A stretch of DNA of 64,000 nt from Sophora flavescens (lineage: Eukaryota > Streptophyta > Magnoliopsida > Fabales > Fabaceae), in contig CM061063.1 of the NCBI GenBank assembly GCA_030762895.1, positions 51,973,196 to 52,037,195 on the forward strand, written 5' to 3'. Positions 11,563 through 22,534 of the stretch are shown here, piece by piece (position 1 is the stretch's first letter; each line of letters opens with the position of its first letter). A model generated the notes under the pieces. It worked only from the letters and a program-made list of their open reading frames with translations. It had not been told where the DNA came from and made no database searches. The translations under genes were made by a program, and so were the position numbers.

Positions 11563-11881
11563 ATCGGTGTGCCAATATCACGAGTACCAAAGGGGACTCC
11601 TAATTTAGGCATTTTTACTGTTTTCCTACTGTGTTTTTCTTTCTTGTTTTCTGTTTCTCTGCTGTATTTTTCTGTTTTTCTGCTGTTTTTCTGTTCTTCT
11701 CTGCTTTTTCTGCGCTACTCTGTTTGCTCCTTGTATACGAGGTACAATCGACCCAGGTGAACTTCAATTTGATCCTGAGATCGAGAGGTTTTGTAGACAG
11801 AATAGAAAGGAAGCCAAGGCAAGACAGAACAGAGAAAGAGCATCTTCTAGTATACAAGAGCCACAAGTTGAGCTACCTAGT

Positions 11882-13498
11882 GTGCAAGAACCACAAATTG
11901 AAATAGCAGCTGTCACCATGGCAGAAAATAATGCACCAAGAAGGACAATGGGGGACTACACTTCCCCTAGGGTTGATAGATGTGGAACTCCGATTGTGAG
12001 ACCCGCAGTGGCTTGCAATAATTTCAAAATCAAGGCATCACTGCTCAATCTTGTGCAGCAGAATCGGTTTGGAGGTTTGGAGTGTGAAGACCCTCATGCT
12101 CACATTGGTACTTTCATTGAGCTGTGTGACACCATCAAGCTAAATGGAGCTTCCGATGAGGCCATTCGTTTAAGGCTTTTCCCTTTCTCTTTGAGGGATA
12201 GAGCTAAGTCATGGCTTCAATCTCATCCTCATGGGAGCATAGTCACTTGGAATGACTTGGTGAGCAAGTTTCTATCTCGCTTCTTCCCTCCATCAAGAAT
12301 GATCAAGTTGAGATCCGAGATCAATGCCTTTGCACAGAGGGATGGTGAGTCACTCTATGAAGCCTGGGAGAGGTTCAAGTCTTTGCTCACATCTTGTCCA
12401 AATCATGAATTAGAGACATGGCAGCAGGTTGCAACATTTGTTAATGGGCTCAACCGGAATTCAAGAAGTATGATAGAAGCAGCTGCAGGTGGGACATTGA
12501 GTCAGAAGACACCGGAAGAAGCAAAGGACTTGATTGAGAACATGGCTAATAATGATTATCAAATGCCTAGTTCTCGATCAATGGTCAAGAGAGGTGTTCT
12601 AGAGCTGGATGAAATTGGCGCTCTCAAGGCGCAAATGGCTATTCTTACCAAACAACTGGGGTCGGTTCAACTGCAGAATTGTCAACTACAAGCTGTCCAA
12701 GTTCAAGGTACCTCAGTGTGTGATTTCTGTGGAGGTAACCATGCAAATGGAAATTGTGAGATCAATGTGGTTGGAAGTTCTGGACAAGAAGAGGTAAATT
12801 ATATGGGCAACCAAGGGCCTAGAAATGATCCTTACTCCAACACCTACAATCCGGGGTGGCGCAGCCATCCTAACTTTGGGTGGAGACAAGGGCAAAGTTC
12901 GAGTTCTCAAGCACAGCCTCCTCAAGAGAGTTCAAGCAAATTGGAGAACATTCTGGGCCAGTTCATGCAAGCCACTCAAGAGACTATGAAGAATCAAAAT
13001 GCCTCCATCAAAAATCTTGAGCACCAGATAGGACAGTTGGCAAGGCAAATGGCAGAAAGACCTCAAGGGCAATTGCCGGGAGATACAGAGAAAAATCCAA
13101 AGGAAGAGTGCAAGGCAATTACCACAAGAAGTGGGAGAGTGTTGACCCCACATGAAAAAGAAAGAGAAGAAAAGGCAAGTGGAACTGAAATTGATAAGGT
13201 GCAGTTTGAAGAGGTAAACAATGAAGAACCCGGAACTTCCCAAGATACTACCTCTATTCCTACTGGTGTAGAAGCTGAAAAACCGCAGAGGGAGAAATTG
13301 GTTGATGAAGAATTTGCGAAGAAGAAGACTAAAAGACAGATTCTGGAAGAGGTTGATAATCCCAAAGAGCTGCCCCCATATTTCATAATCCCGTACCCCC
13401 AACGGTTGAAGAAGGAAGCAAAAGACCAACAATTTTCTAAATTCCTGGATGTATTCAAAAAGCTACAGATCAACATCCCTTTTGTCAAGCTCTTGTGA
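11882..13498 (+). CDS. Gag polyprotein of element C
   Basis: An uninterrupted 538-codon frame; the first ATG in good context is at 11918 (CACCATGG). The frame is open upstream to about 11750, where it meets an upstream gag N-terminal frame (SLYTRYNRP) one base out of register, so the true gag start was probably further 5'. Residues about 45-235 form the Retrotrans_gag domain (LRLFPFSLRDRAKSWL, WNDLVSKFLSRFFP, ESLYEAWERFKSLL). A short knuckle, CDFCGGNHANGNC, follows near 280. The C-terminal third is Gln-rich and charged, with ITTRSGRVL typical of Athila/Tat gag-pro. The end (FVKLL, stop) looks frameshifted relative to the usual continuation, which appears in another frame at 13500-13560. Confidence 0.85.
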   Translation: MQEPQIEIAAVTMAENNAPRRTMGDYTSPRVDRCGTPIVRPAVACNNFKIKASLLNLVQQNRFGGLECEDPHAHIGTFIELCDTIKLNGASDEAIRLRLFPFSLRDRAKSWLQSHPHGSIVTWNDLVSKFLSRFFPPSRMIKLRSEINAFAQRDGESLYEAWERFKSLLTSCPNHELETWQQVATFVNGLNRNSRSMIEAAAGGTLSQKTPEEAKDLIENMANNDYQMPSSRSMVKRGVLELDEIGALKAQMAILTKQLGSVQLQNCQLQAVQVQGTSVCDFCGGNHANGNCEINVVGSSGQEEVNYMGNQGPRNDPYSNTYNPGWRSHPNFGWRQGQSSSSQAQPPQESSSKLENILGQFMQATQETMKNQNASIKNLEHQIGQLARQMAERPQGQLPGDTEKNPKEECKAITTRSGRVLTPHEKEREEKASGTEIDKVQFEEVNNEEPGTSQDTTSIPTGVEAEKPQREKLVDEEFAKKKTKRQILEEVDNPKELPPYFIIPYPQRLKKEAKDQQFSKFLDVFKKLQINIPFVKLL

Positions 13499-13499
13499 G

Positions 13500-14378
13500 A
13501 TGCCTTCCTACGCCAAATTCATGAAAGAGATTCTTACAAACAAGAGGCGGTGGAAGGAGGAGACAGTTATGCTTATCAAGAGAGTGCAGTGCTATAATTC
13601 AGAGGAAGCTACTAGTAAAGATGAAGGACCCGGGTAGCTTCACTATCCCATGCACTATTGGTCATGTGAACATTGGGAGACCATTGTGCGATCTAGGCGC
13701 AAGTATCAACCTTATGCCATTGTCCATTTTCAAAAAGCTGGGAATTGGTGAGGTAAAACCAACAGGATTTCTCTTCAATCGTGCACAGCTCCATTACATA
13801 TCCCTATGGTGTTGTGGAGGATTTGTTGGTGAAGGTGGATAAATTAATCTTCCCAAGCAGACTTTGTGGTTTTAGACATGGAGGAGGATGTCAAGTTCCG
13901 CCTCATACTAGGGAGACCTTTTCTGGCAACTGGTCGGGCTTTGATAGATGTAGAAAAAGGCCAGTTGAAATTCAGAGTGCAAGAAGAAGAAGTAACTTTC
14001 AATGTATTGGAAGCTATGCATCGCACGAGCAAGGAAGAGGAGTGTTTCCGCATGGATATGGTGGACACAGTAGATAAGGAAGTCATTGCACATCAACACC
14101 ACCCCTCTACTCCAGAGAAGAAGGAAAAGCCCAACATGAAAGCATATCTAAAGCTATGCAAGACAAATGATGTATCAGTTGGTGAGGAAGTTGGCTCTGC
14201 TCATCTTGTGAAAACAGAACCTCCACCGGGAAGGGGTAAGAAAAAGGGCAAGAGGCCCAGAGCGAAAAAAGCAAAGCAGAAGCACAATTGTTGGCCTTCT
14301 AAGCAAAATCAGCTCTTTACAAGAGTTTCATGGAAGAAAAGTGCTCTTGCAATTCTATGTCCAGCAGACCCCGGTTAA
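13500..14378 (+). pseudogene. Protease region of element C
   Basis: Three overlapping frames. The first (13500-13600) has MPSYAKFMKEIL, the second (13621-13842) has FTIPCTIGHVNIGRPLCDLG with the active-site block DLGASINLMPLSIFKKLG, and the third (13866-14378) has FRLILGRPFLATGRALIDV and a basic tail. Together they form an Athila-type aspartic protease broken by at least two frameshifts (near 13560-13620 and 13800). The sequence then stops: no RT follows. Confidence 0.85.
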
Positions 14379-16007
14379 TTGAAAGAAGTTATCTACACGT
14401 CAAGCTAGTGACGTTAAAGAAGTGCTTATTGGGAGGCAACCCAAAATTTTATTTTCATTTTCTCTTTTGTTTTTGATTTCTCCTCTTGAATAATTTGAGA
14501 AGATCAAGAGGTTTGTTAATAGTTTTGTTGAGTGCTTTCAGATTTTGAAGGAAGGAGGAGAAGAAGGGCAGGAGGAAATAAAACCAGAAAACATGTGATT
14601 TAGCACCACTACCACCTTGGTGAGTTGTTCCAGTTTTCTCCCCTCTCTAAACTTAATTATTTACATTGAGGACAATGTAAGTCTTTAAGCTTGGGGTAGG
14701 GGTAATCTTTTTGCTTGCATTGTAAATATTGCATTCATCTAGGCTTAAGTTTGCATGATCGCATGATTCGGTTACCCCTGCTTAGATTGAGCTTATGATT
14801 GTGAGAACTGAGTGCCAATTTATCTGTGTTAGTGAATTTTTGGACCCTGATTTTTCTATTCTTGTGATATGGCTTCAAATAAATATTCTTGAGATGGTCT
14901 TGGATAGTTGATGATTAGCATGTGTTTCTTTAGACTTGTGTTCCTCACTGGTTTTTGAATTGATAAATGTGAGCTTTTGAGCCATTAGGGGGTACTCACT
15001 AAATCTGCCCCCGTTCTTTGTGTAGAGTGTTGTTCCTCTTGGATTGTTTTTCTCTAGAACTTGACTTGAAACCATTTCAAAGCGTGAAAATTTTTGAAAA
15101 CATTTTTGAAAAGGATTGAGGCAATAGGTATTTTTTCCGGCCTTCTGAGCTTTGAATGAATAATGCTACCCGTAGTTGCCCCATTTTGAGCCCGAATGAA
15201 TAGCATGCTTTTCTTGGTACCCCGAAATGTTTTGTTAAATATGCTTGTGAGGGACCTTCTAAAGTACTGTGCAAAAAGGGTTGGAAAATGTAGTTGAAAG
15301 TTTGGGATGATGGAAAGAAAAAAATGAATCTGAAAAAAATTATTTCTCTTGAGTTGAAAATTCTCCCTTCTCCAAATAAAAAAAAAAGGAAAAGAAAAAT
15401 ATATGGAGAAGGGTATGACAAAAGAAAGTGAGAAATAAAAAGCAAAAAAATAAAAGGAAAGAATGGTGGAAAAGTAAACTGAAACCCAAAGAAAGGTATT
15501 TTAGAAGGTCGTGCCTTGCAATGCTTGATTGTTTGTATAGCCTTTTGAAATTTCCTGTTCTTGAATTTCCCACCTGAAAATTGATCCCATGGCCCCATTG
15601 CAACCAAAGAATAAGACCTCTTGATTCTTAGATGTTTTCATTAATAAAGTAAAGATTTGGTTGATAGTCAAGCTTATGGTAGGAATCATTCTTTGAGGAA
15701 AATGGAGTGAAATGTCATATTCCCTTAACACTTGAGTGAGTGAGGCAAGAAAGAGAGCCAAGCAAATGAACAAGCTTGGGGTGAGCTTCAAGTGAGATAG
15801 AGTGCCCGAATCAGTGAGAATGTGAGTCTAGGAAAACTAAGCCCCTAATTGGACTTGAATTGATTGTCTCTTGCTGAAATAATTGAATGCCTGTTACTTG
15901 GATCATTTTACTCGGGTTCTTAGTTCACTATCATTGCTCTGGTTATTTTCATCTTTCGGCCTTGGTTTTTGCTTGAGGACAAGCAAAGTCTTAAGCTTGG
16001 GGTGATT
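14379..16007 (+). other. 3' non-coding region of element C
   Basis: 1.6 kb with no domain. It opens with a conserved block (GACGTTAAAGAAGTGCTTAT, then GGGAGGCAACCC) that is also present in inverted orientation at about 46570-46610 in element F, and has AAGCTTGGGGTAGGGG at 14685-14702. The PPT-like AAGCTTGGGGTGATT (15993-16007) directly precedes the 3' LTR. Antisense ORFs in the A/T-rich part (15077-15607) show no family features. Confidence 0.75.
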
Positions 16008-17420
16008 TGATGAATGTGATTTCACCTCATTTTCCATGTACATTTCTGCATGCATTTGCATATAGTTAGGCCATTTTAGTGTTTATTTTGTTTAGTTTTT
16101 CCCTTGGAACGGATAAGGTGGTATTGTGTGTTGTTTTGCAGATATTCATGATTAAATGCCCAAGAATTAGCAAGTATGAAGCTTGGATGACTTAGAGCTT
16201 TAAAAGATAAGAAATTGAGCCAGCGAGAGTATCACGGCCTGGCTGTGATGGCCTCACTACCGTGAGGAGCGAGAGCTGAAGAAAGAATTGAGCCAAAAGT
16301 CGAAAACTCGTCACGGCCTGGCCGTGATGGCTATCACGGCCGTGACGTGTCAGCCGTGCGAGATCTCCAAAAGTCGAAAACGATCACGGCCTGCCGCGTG
16401 ATGGCTATCATGGCCGTGATGAATCGGTTGGAAAAGTCGAAACGATCACGGCCTAGCCGTGATGGCTATCACGGCCGTGATGAATCGGTAAATGAAGAGG
16501 CGCGCCCAAGTCGAAACCATCACGGCCTGGCGTGATGGCTGTCACGGCTGTGGACGGGCTGCGAAGTTATAAAAGGGTCTCTCGAAGAGAACAGAAAGAC
16601 ATCCAGAAAAACCTAAAAAGAGATCCTCTGCTGCTGTGGCTGCTGTGCAACATTCTATGGAGCTCTCTCCTTTGTTCATCTCTGTAACTCTTTCTTTTGT
16701 TTTATCTTCAATTATGTGTAGCTAAACTCCCCCTTGTTGGGGTTAGATGATTGCTCTTCTGAACTTGATTGTAACATGACTTGATTATAATGCAGTTTCC
16801 TTTTTCTTTATGAGTGTTTGATTCCATGCTTAATGCTTTCTTAGGCTTGATCACCCTAGGAATGATTAGTTGCTTTAATAGATAACTGAAAGGTTGGTGT
16901 TAAGGCATGCTCATGAATCAAATGCCAAGTAGTTCATGAGCCTAGACATAGGTCTTGAGGTGCTTGCAACCCTATGAATCTTGACTCTTAATGCAATTTC
17001 TCATATTATTCCACCTAAGACATTAGGGTTTAATTTGGGATTTTAGGCTCATTCCACCTAAGACATTAGGGCTTGAGTACTTGAGAAGATTTGGTTGTCA
17101 TAATTGAATTAGGAACTGTGTTATCTATCGTTTCATAGCAATCAAGGGAGGATTAGCCTAGTCTAACCCTAACAATTCTATCTAATTGTTATTCACATTT
17201 CCAACTGCATTCTAACTGTTTGATAAAATTCCAAAAAGAACAAAAACATTTTATTCTTGTTTGCTTGTTAGATGATAGAGCTACCTTCACTCCAAAATTT
17301 GATCGCCTAGATAGTAGTCTAATTTGCGAAGTGGTAATTGTCCACGATCCCTGAGAACGATATCCGGTCTTACCGTTTTATTACTTGCAACGAACCGGTA
17401 CACTTGCCGAGTCCGTGTCA
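16008..17420 (+). repeat. Element C 3' LTR
   Basis: 1413 bp, same length as the 5' LTR. The palindrome array (about 16226-16560) differs from its partner at many places, most of them changing CAG or CA to CG, while the other kilobase has only a few differences. Confidence 0.95.
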
Positions 17421-17425
17421 GACAT

Positions 17426-17795
17426 TAAGATTAATCATATAATCCGGTTAACTTAGTCACACATAAATTTGACTTGTTTTACTTTGAAATTATCAGAGCA
17501 ATCTTACTTGTGATTTATCAGAGCAAATATAGCAACTATCAGAACATACTTTGATCAACATACTTTGCTCATAACAGAACATACTTAGTCCATATATTGT
17601 TTTCTTATTAAGATCATATCATATTCATTCTCCCCCTTTTGTCAATAGCAAAAAGGAGTAGTCAAAAAATAAAGAGATAAGGAAAGTAAGAAATATATTT
17701 TATTCATCATGAGCTTTGATAAGTACAGGACAGTTTACAACAGAGAAACAAAACTACCTAGATTGACTAAGTAACAAATATAAGGCAGCATCCTT
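17426..17795. other. Element B 3' non-coding segment
   Basis: Remainder of element B between C and the env-like ORF. AT-rich, with a second minus-strand polypurine-like tract (complement of CTCCCCCTTTTGTC at 17630-17643). No gene. Confidence 0.6.
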
Positions 17796-20049
17796 TTACT
17801 CTAAGAGCAGCCTAGCTCGCCTTTCTTCATCCAGCTGTCTTCTTAAGTCTTCTACTTGTCCTTGAAGTAGATGAAAGTCTTGTAAGGCCACTGTCTGAGA
17901 AGTGGATGCTTCTGTAGACAGGCTTGAGGAAGAGACAGTCAGAGAAGAGTGCCAGGGTAAGGCTAAAACTGGGGGTGCCTTAGGTAGAGATAGGGGACAT
18001 GCGATGGAAGGGAAGAAAAGCTCAAGGAGAGTTTGAAGAGAATAAAAAGGAAGAAATACAAATTTGAAGATGAGACTGATTCTGACAAGGTCAATATCAG
18101 GTGAAGGAAACACACAGGAAAGTCTCTCGGACAGAGACAGTCTGGTGATGATTATTTGAATAGGTGGGGGAAGAGGTGTTTAAGATGATACAGATGGAGG
18201 GACAGGTAATAAAGAATCAATATGACAAAAGAAAGTATTTGATCCAGTAATTAACATAAAGAAATACCTAGACCTACAAGGTAGTATTACAACAGAAGCA
18301 TGATAGTGAGTTCCAGCCAATGTTCTAATGAAGACAACAATAGGTGGGTAGAAGAAAAGTTCTCTACAGGGGTTAAGAATATGAGGCGGAGGAGAAAGAA
18401 TGACAGAGACATGTGAGATACTAGCAAGCAAAAGAGATTGCAGATCAAACAAAAAGAGTCTCGATGGTATGCCAGTTTGTTCTTTGGGAGCAGAGTCCTT
18501 GTGAACAACTATGTACTGACAGTCATTAGGTACAAAAGTGAAAGAAGATTTTTGAGTTTGAAAGGAGTGAATAGGTGAAGAAAGAGGAGATGCAACAAAG
18601 AGAGGTTGAACAAAAAGGGCATATGGAGAAGAGACATATGAGGTGATGATACCTTGATGAGAAGGGGAAGGGAATGAAGGAGATGTCTGCTCTTCAGATA
18701 TCTTCAACTTTTAGTGAGAATGAGACACTTGGTCATCCTCGGGTACAACTGTCTGAGCTCCTCTAGACAGGTCTTCTGCAGTGTTAGTCTCTGTAGGCAC
18801 TTCAATCTTTGCAGGTACTGGGTAACCAGATCTTCTCTTTTTGGGAATAATTCCCAAAATGAAAGTCTTCTTTAGTTCTTCCAGAACTTGTTCTGTCTGC
18901 TCCCCCTAAGCAGATGCTTCCTCTTCGCTAGGTTCAGACTCAACTTGTATGACCTTGGCAAAGGTCTTCACCAGCTTCCTCTTCTTGCTGGGATGAGCAG
19001 AAACATCTACTAATTCCTCAGCTTCACTAGTCTTCCTCTTGGGAGAAGGTCTCCTCAGCCTGAACCTTAAGGGCTCAACTGACTCAGCAGAATCTTCAAA
19101 CACTGAAGGTTGCAGCTCTGGAATTTGGTCTTGTCTAGCCACCTTTCCAGATGGTTTGAACAGTCTCTCAGAAATGGGGACTTCAGATTCATCAGTGGAG
19201 ACCCCTGGTTCTTCCTTCTTCTGCATAACAACAGGCTTCTTCTTCTTCTTCTGCTTCTTCTTATCATTTGCCTCCTCATCAGCAAGAGGGATTCCCATGA
19301 TGTCCATCATAGACAGTATCTTCCTGTCTATGGGCAGGACATGTCCATAAAGTGAACATCACTGGGAACAAACAGCTTGTTCCCGAAGACCCTTGCAGCA
19401 ACATCCCATAAGGATAGGTCTACATGTTGGTTCTCTTGATCAGAGTCTCAAGGTACGTGTAGATAAGGTCATTGATGTCAACCTTGATTTTGTGGATCAA
19501 GTGGTACAGAGCAAATATGTCCATATTGGTCACACTGTCTTGTGAGCCTTTCCTTGGCATCACGCGCTCCAACCGCAATTTGTGCAGGAATCTGCACTTG
19601 ACCACCATGTTGACAGGCTTAGGGTTCACAGGTTTGGGAACACCATAGATGGCAATGTTGACGTTGTCAACTCCCACTTCATCTTCACAGTTGGGTGTGA
19701 AGCCAGCTCCAATTCTAGGGCATTTTGTGACAAGCTCCAGAGAGCTGATGGGGAAGAGAAGGGTTCTATCCCCCATTTCAGCCTTAAAGCTTTTGATTCC
19801 GTTGAGTCGGTTGGTGACAACCACAACATTTCTCCAGAACGTTTGAACGAGCTTAGGGTGAACAAGCTCGTTGATGTTGAAGAGAGGAGTCCATTTGGAG
19901 TACTCCAACTCTTCAGTGACATCCATACCTAGATTCTTCATCTGTTGAAGATCGACAGTCTTTCCCAGAATGATCTTATCAATATTAGTAACTTTGATAT
20001 TGTATTTCTCAGCAATTTCTTTTGCAGAGAGGCGCTTGGATGATACCAT
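17796..20049 (-). pseudogene. Env-like ORF of element B (SIRE type)
   Basis: Four minus-strand frames in succession. 19420-20049 (209 aa, starting MVSSKRLSAKEIAEKYNI) is the globular N-terminal part found downstream of pol in SIRE-type elements. 18906-19310 is Lys/Glu-rich with several basic stretches (KKKQKKKKKP). 18180-18707 is Ser/Pro-rich. 17796-18113 ends in a heptad-like segment (LLQGQVEDLRRQLDEERRAR). Order and composition fit the SIRE env-like protein, whose function is unknown. Stops and frameshifts between the parts mean that it is not one intact gene. No clear signal peptide or fusion domain is visible, so 'env' is a positional label. Confidence 0.7.
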
Positions 20050-20445
20050 TTTTGAGAGAAAACAGTTCTAGGGTTTCGAGAGAGAAAAGGGTTTCCGAGA
20101 CGAAAAGACAAAAAGATTTTGGAATTTTGAAAATGTAAAGGTTCAACCTTTCTAATCTATTGTCTTTTATAGTCATAAAAATAGGAGAGAGAAAAAAGTG
20201 ACATCTTTGATTCAAAACGGCACGATTTGTATGGGGAACCGCAATGCCCACTTAAGACATAATGAAAACATGGTTTCGAGATATATAAACTACCGTGTAC
20301 ATGATTAGCTTCAGATAAGGAATGGTATTAAACACTTAATAGCCATTTCAGTAAAACTGTTGAGTTCTAGCATAGTGACTCAGCAGAGTCAGATAGGTAA
20401 GCATAGACAGGTGATAAAACACAGACAGGTTAACATTCGGACATG

Positions 20446-21843
20446 TCATTCAACAATGCAATGCATGTTTATATTATCTCTAATAAATAAAAACCTTTCT
20501 TCTGTTAAGGGTTTAGTGAAAATATCAGCCCATTGATTTTCAGTTTTAACAAACTTAATATCAAAGATGCCTTTCTGAACATAATCCCTAATAAAATGAT
20601 GTTTGATTTCAATATGCTTAGCCTTAGAATGCTGAATTGGATTTTTAGTTAAGAATATAGCACTGGAATTATCACCCATATAGATATGTTATGTTCATAA
20701 ATAGAGTAATCCTCAAGTTGATGTTTTACCCATAAGAGTTGAGAGCAGCAACTAGCAGCAGAGATGTATTCTGCTTCAGCAGTAGACAGTGCAATAGTTG
20801 TATGTCTCTTGCTTGACCATGAGACTAAACTTGCTCCAATGAAGTGACATCCTCCACTAGTGCTTTTTCTTTCTATTCTGTCTCCAGCAAAATCAACATC
20901 ACAATATCCCACTAATCTGTATTCTTTTGATCTTAATTACAAAAAACCAAGAATAGTAGTTCCAAGCAAATATCTAAATATTCTTTTAACAGCCTTAAGA
21001 TGAGATTCTCTAGGATCAGATTGGAATCTAGCACACATATAGACACTAAATTGAATGTCAGGTCTTCTTGAAGTTAAGTACAGTAGAGAGTGAATCATAC
21101 CTCCGTAGACAGTTTGATCTACCTTTTTACCTTCATCATCTTTGCTTAGTTTTGCATTGGCTTGCATAGGGGTTTTCATGAGCTTTGTATTTTCCATTTT
21201 GTATTTCTTGAGTATCTCCTTGGTATACTTTTGTTGATGGATATAAATTCCATCACTTGTCTGCTTGATTCGTAATCCAAGGAAGCACTTCAATTCTCCC
21301 ATCATACTCATCTCAAATTCAGCTTGCATTAGATTTGAAAATTCCTTGCACAGTTTTTCATTAGTTGCTCCAAAAATAATATCATCAGTATATATTTGAA
21401 CTATAATAAAGTTCTTTTTAGAGCATCTCTTGAACAGAGTAGTGTCTACTTGTCCTCTAGTAAAACCATTATGCATGAGAAAAGAACTAAGCCTATCATA
21501 CCTTGCTCTAGGTGCTTGTTTCAAACCATATAATGCCTTTTTAATTTTGAAAACGTGATCTGGTTTATCAGTATCCTCAAAACCAGGGGGTTGTTTACCA
21601 TACACTTCTTCTTCAATTATACCATTTAGAAGAGCACTTTTTACATTCATTTGTAATAGGGTGATTTGGTGTTGTGCAGCATATGACAATAAAATGTGTA
21701 TGGCTTCTATTCTATCTACAGGTGCGAAGGTTTCAATATAATCAATACCTTCTTGTTGGTTATACCGTTGAGCTACTAACATTGCCTTATTTCCGACAAT
21801 TTCATCATCTTCATCCAATTTGTTTCTGAAGACTCATATTGTT
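20446..21843 (-). pseudogene. Reverse transcriptase (main part) and RNase H of element B
   Basis: 20937-21818 holds most of Copia RT: LVAQRYNQQEGIDYIETFAP, ALYGLKQAPRA, and a catalytic motif that reads YTDD where YVDD is usual, then FLGLRI. 20446-20912 holds Copia RNase H: GYCDVDFAGD, STSGGCHF, STAEAEYISAA, and then HIEIKHHFIRD. A stop replaces Trp near 21830 (W of WVFRNKL). Another break separates RT from RNase H at about 20912-20937, and RNase H is split near 20650-20680. The N-terminal part of RT is on the far side of element D (26894-27022). Confidence 0.88.
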
Positions 21844-21848
21844 CCAAT

Positions 21849-22060
21849 TGTTGATATTAGTTGGACGGTGTGGACGGTGAGGACGGTGCGGACGGTGTGG
21901 ACGGTGTGAGCTTAACTATGTTCCTAGGAATTAAGTTTCCTTGTAAATTGTAAAGTGTATTTATTGTTTAGTGTATATATATATCAAGTATGACGAATAG
22001 AAGAATCATTCAACCATTTCACAAATATTATTGTCTAAATTATGTACAAGTCTTTCAACA
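21849..22060 (+). repeat. Element D 5' LTR
   Basis: 212 bp. It contains five short tandem GGACGGTGNN units (21863-21908) near its 5' end and a TATATATATA stretch near 21976. Under ten differences from the 3' LTR are visible. Confidence 0.92.
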
Positions 22061-22534
22061 TGGTATCAAGAGCCAGGTTGGTTGTCCTTTAAGGTTTCTG
22101 CTTCTGGTCAGCAGAACCCAGTTTTTTAACGAACACATCTCTTTCCATATACCCAAACAACAAGCTCAAGGTCCCAAAGTCCCCGTCACTGGCCAGCCCA
22201 GTATCCACCTTCACCAGAAAACCACTCAACAGCCACCGATCGGCCGTCCACCGAAGACTCGTCGCCGGAAACGTCCCCACGCGCCTCCACACGCACTCCT
22301 CCCTGTCGGCGCGTGCAAACCACGTGCCACCTTCCCGACGTCGTAGCCACCGCACGCTCGCCCAGATCTACTCGCCGGTGTCTCCTCTTCTTGTCTAGGG
22401 GGTCGGTTCTTCGATTCTCCGACTCTTTGACAAGTGGGTCTCGTCCACTTTGGTTCTCAGTTCTCTGCATATGGTCTTTCTTTTCATTTCTGGTTCCTTG
22501 CTGCTGCTGGTCTCTTCTCATTCTCAGGTGTTAA

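Larger units (their letters stand above)
10127..17420 (+). mobile_element. Element C: Athila-type gypsy element with gag and protease only
   Basis: Two LTRs of exactly 1413 bp (10127-11539 and 16008-17420) begin TGATGA and end GTGTCA. They are flanked by a perfect GACAT duplication (10122-10126 and 17421-17425). The PBS matches the 3' end of tRNA-Asp, as in Athila-type elements. The internal 4.5 kb encodes gag and an Athila-like protease (DLGASINLMP) but has no RT, RNase H or integrase, so this copy is non-autonomous. LTR near-identity outside one block and the perfect TSD make it one of the youngest insertions here. It sits in the 3' non-coding part of element B. Confidence 0.92.

Noticed and set aside
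12932..13488. Antisense ORFs of 141-166 codons
   Set aside because: Opposite-strand shadows of element C gag; Phe/Leu/Ser-rich composition.
15077..15607. Phe-rich 176-codon antisense ORF
   Set aside because: Low-complexity reverse complement of an A-rich non-coding stretch in element C, with no family motif.
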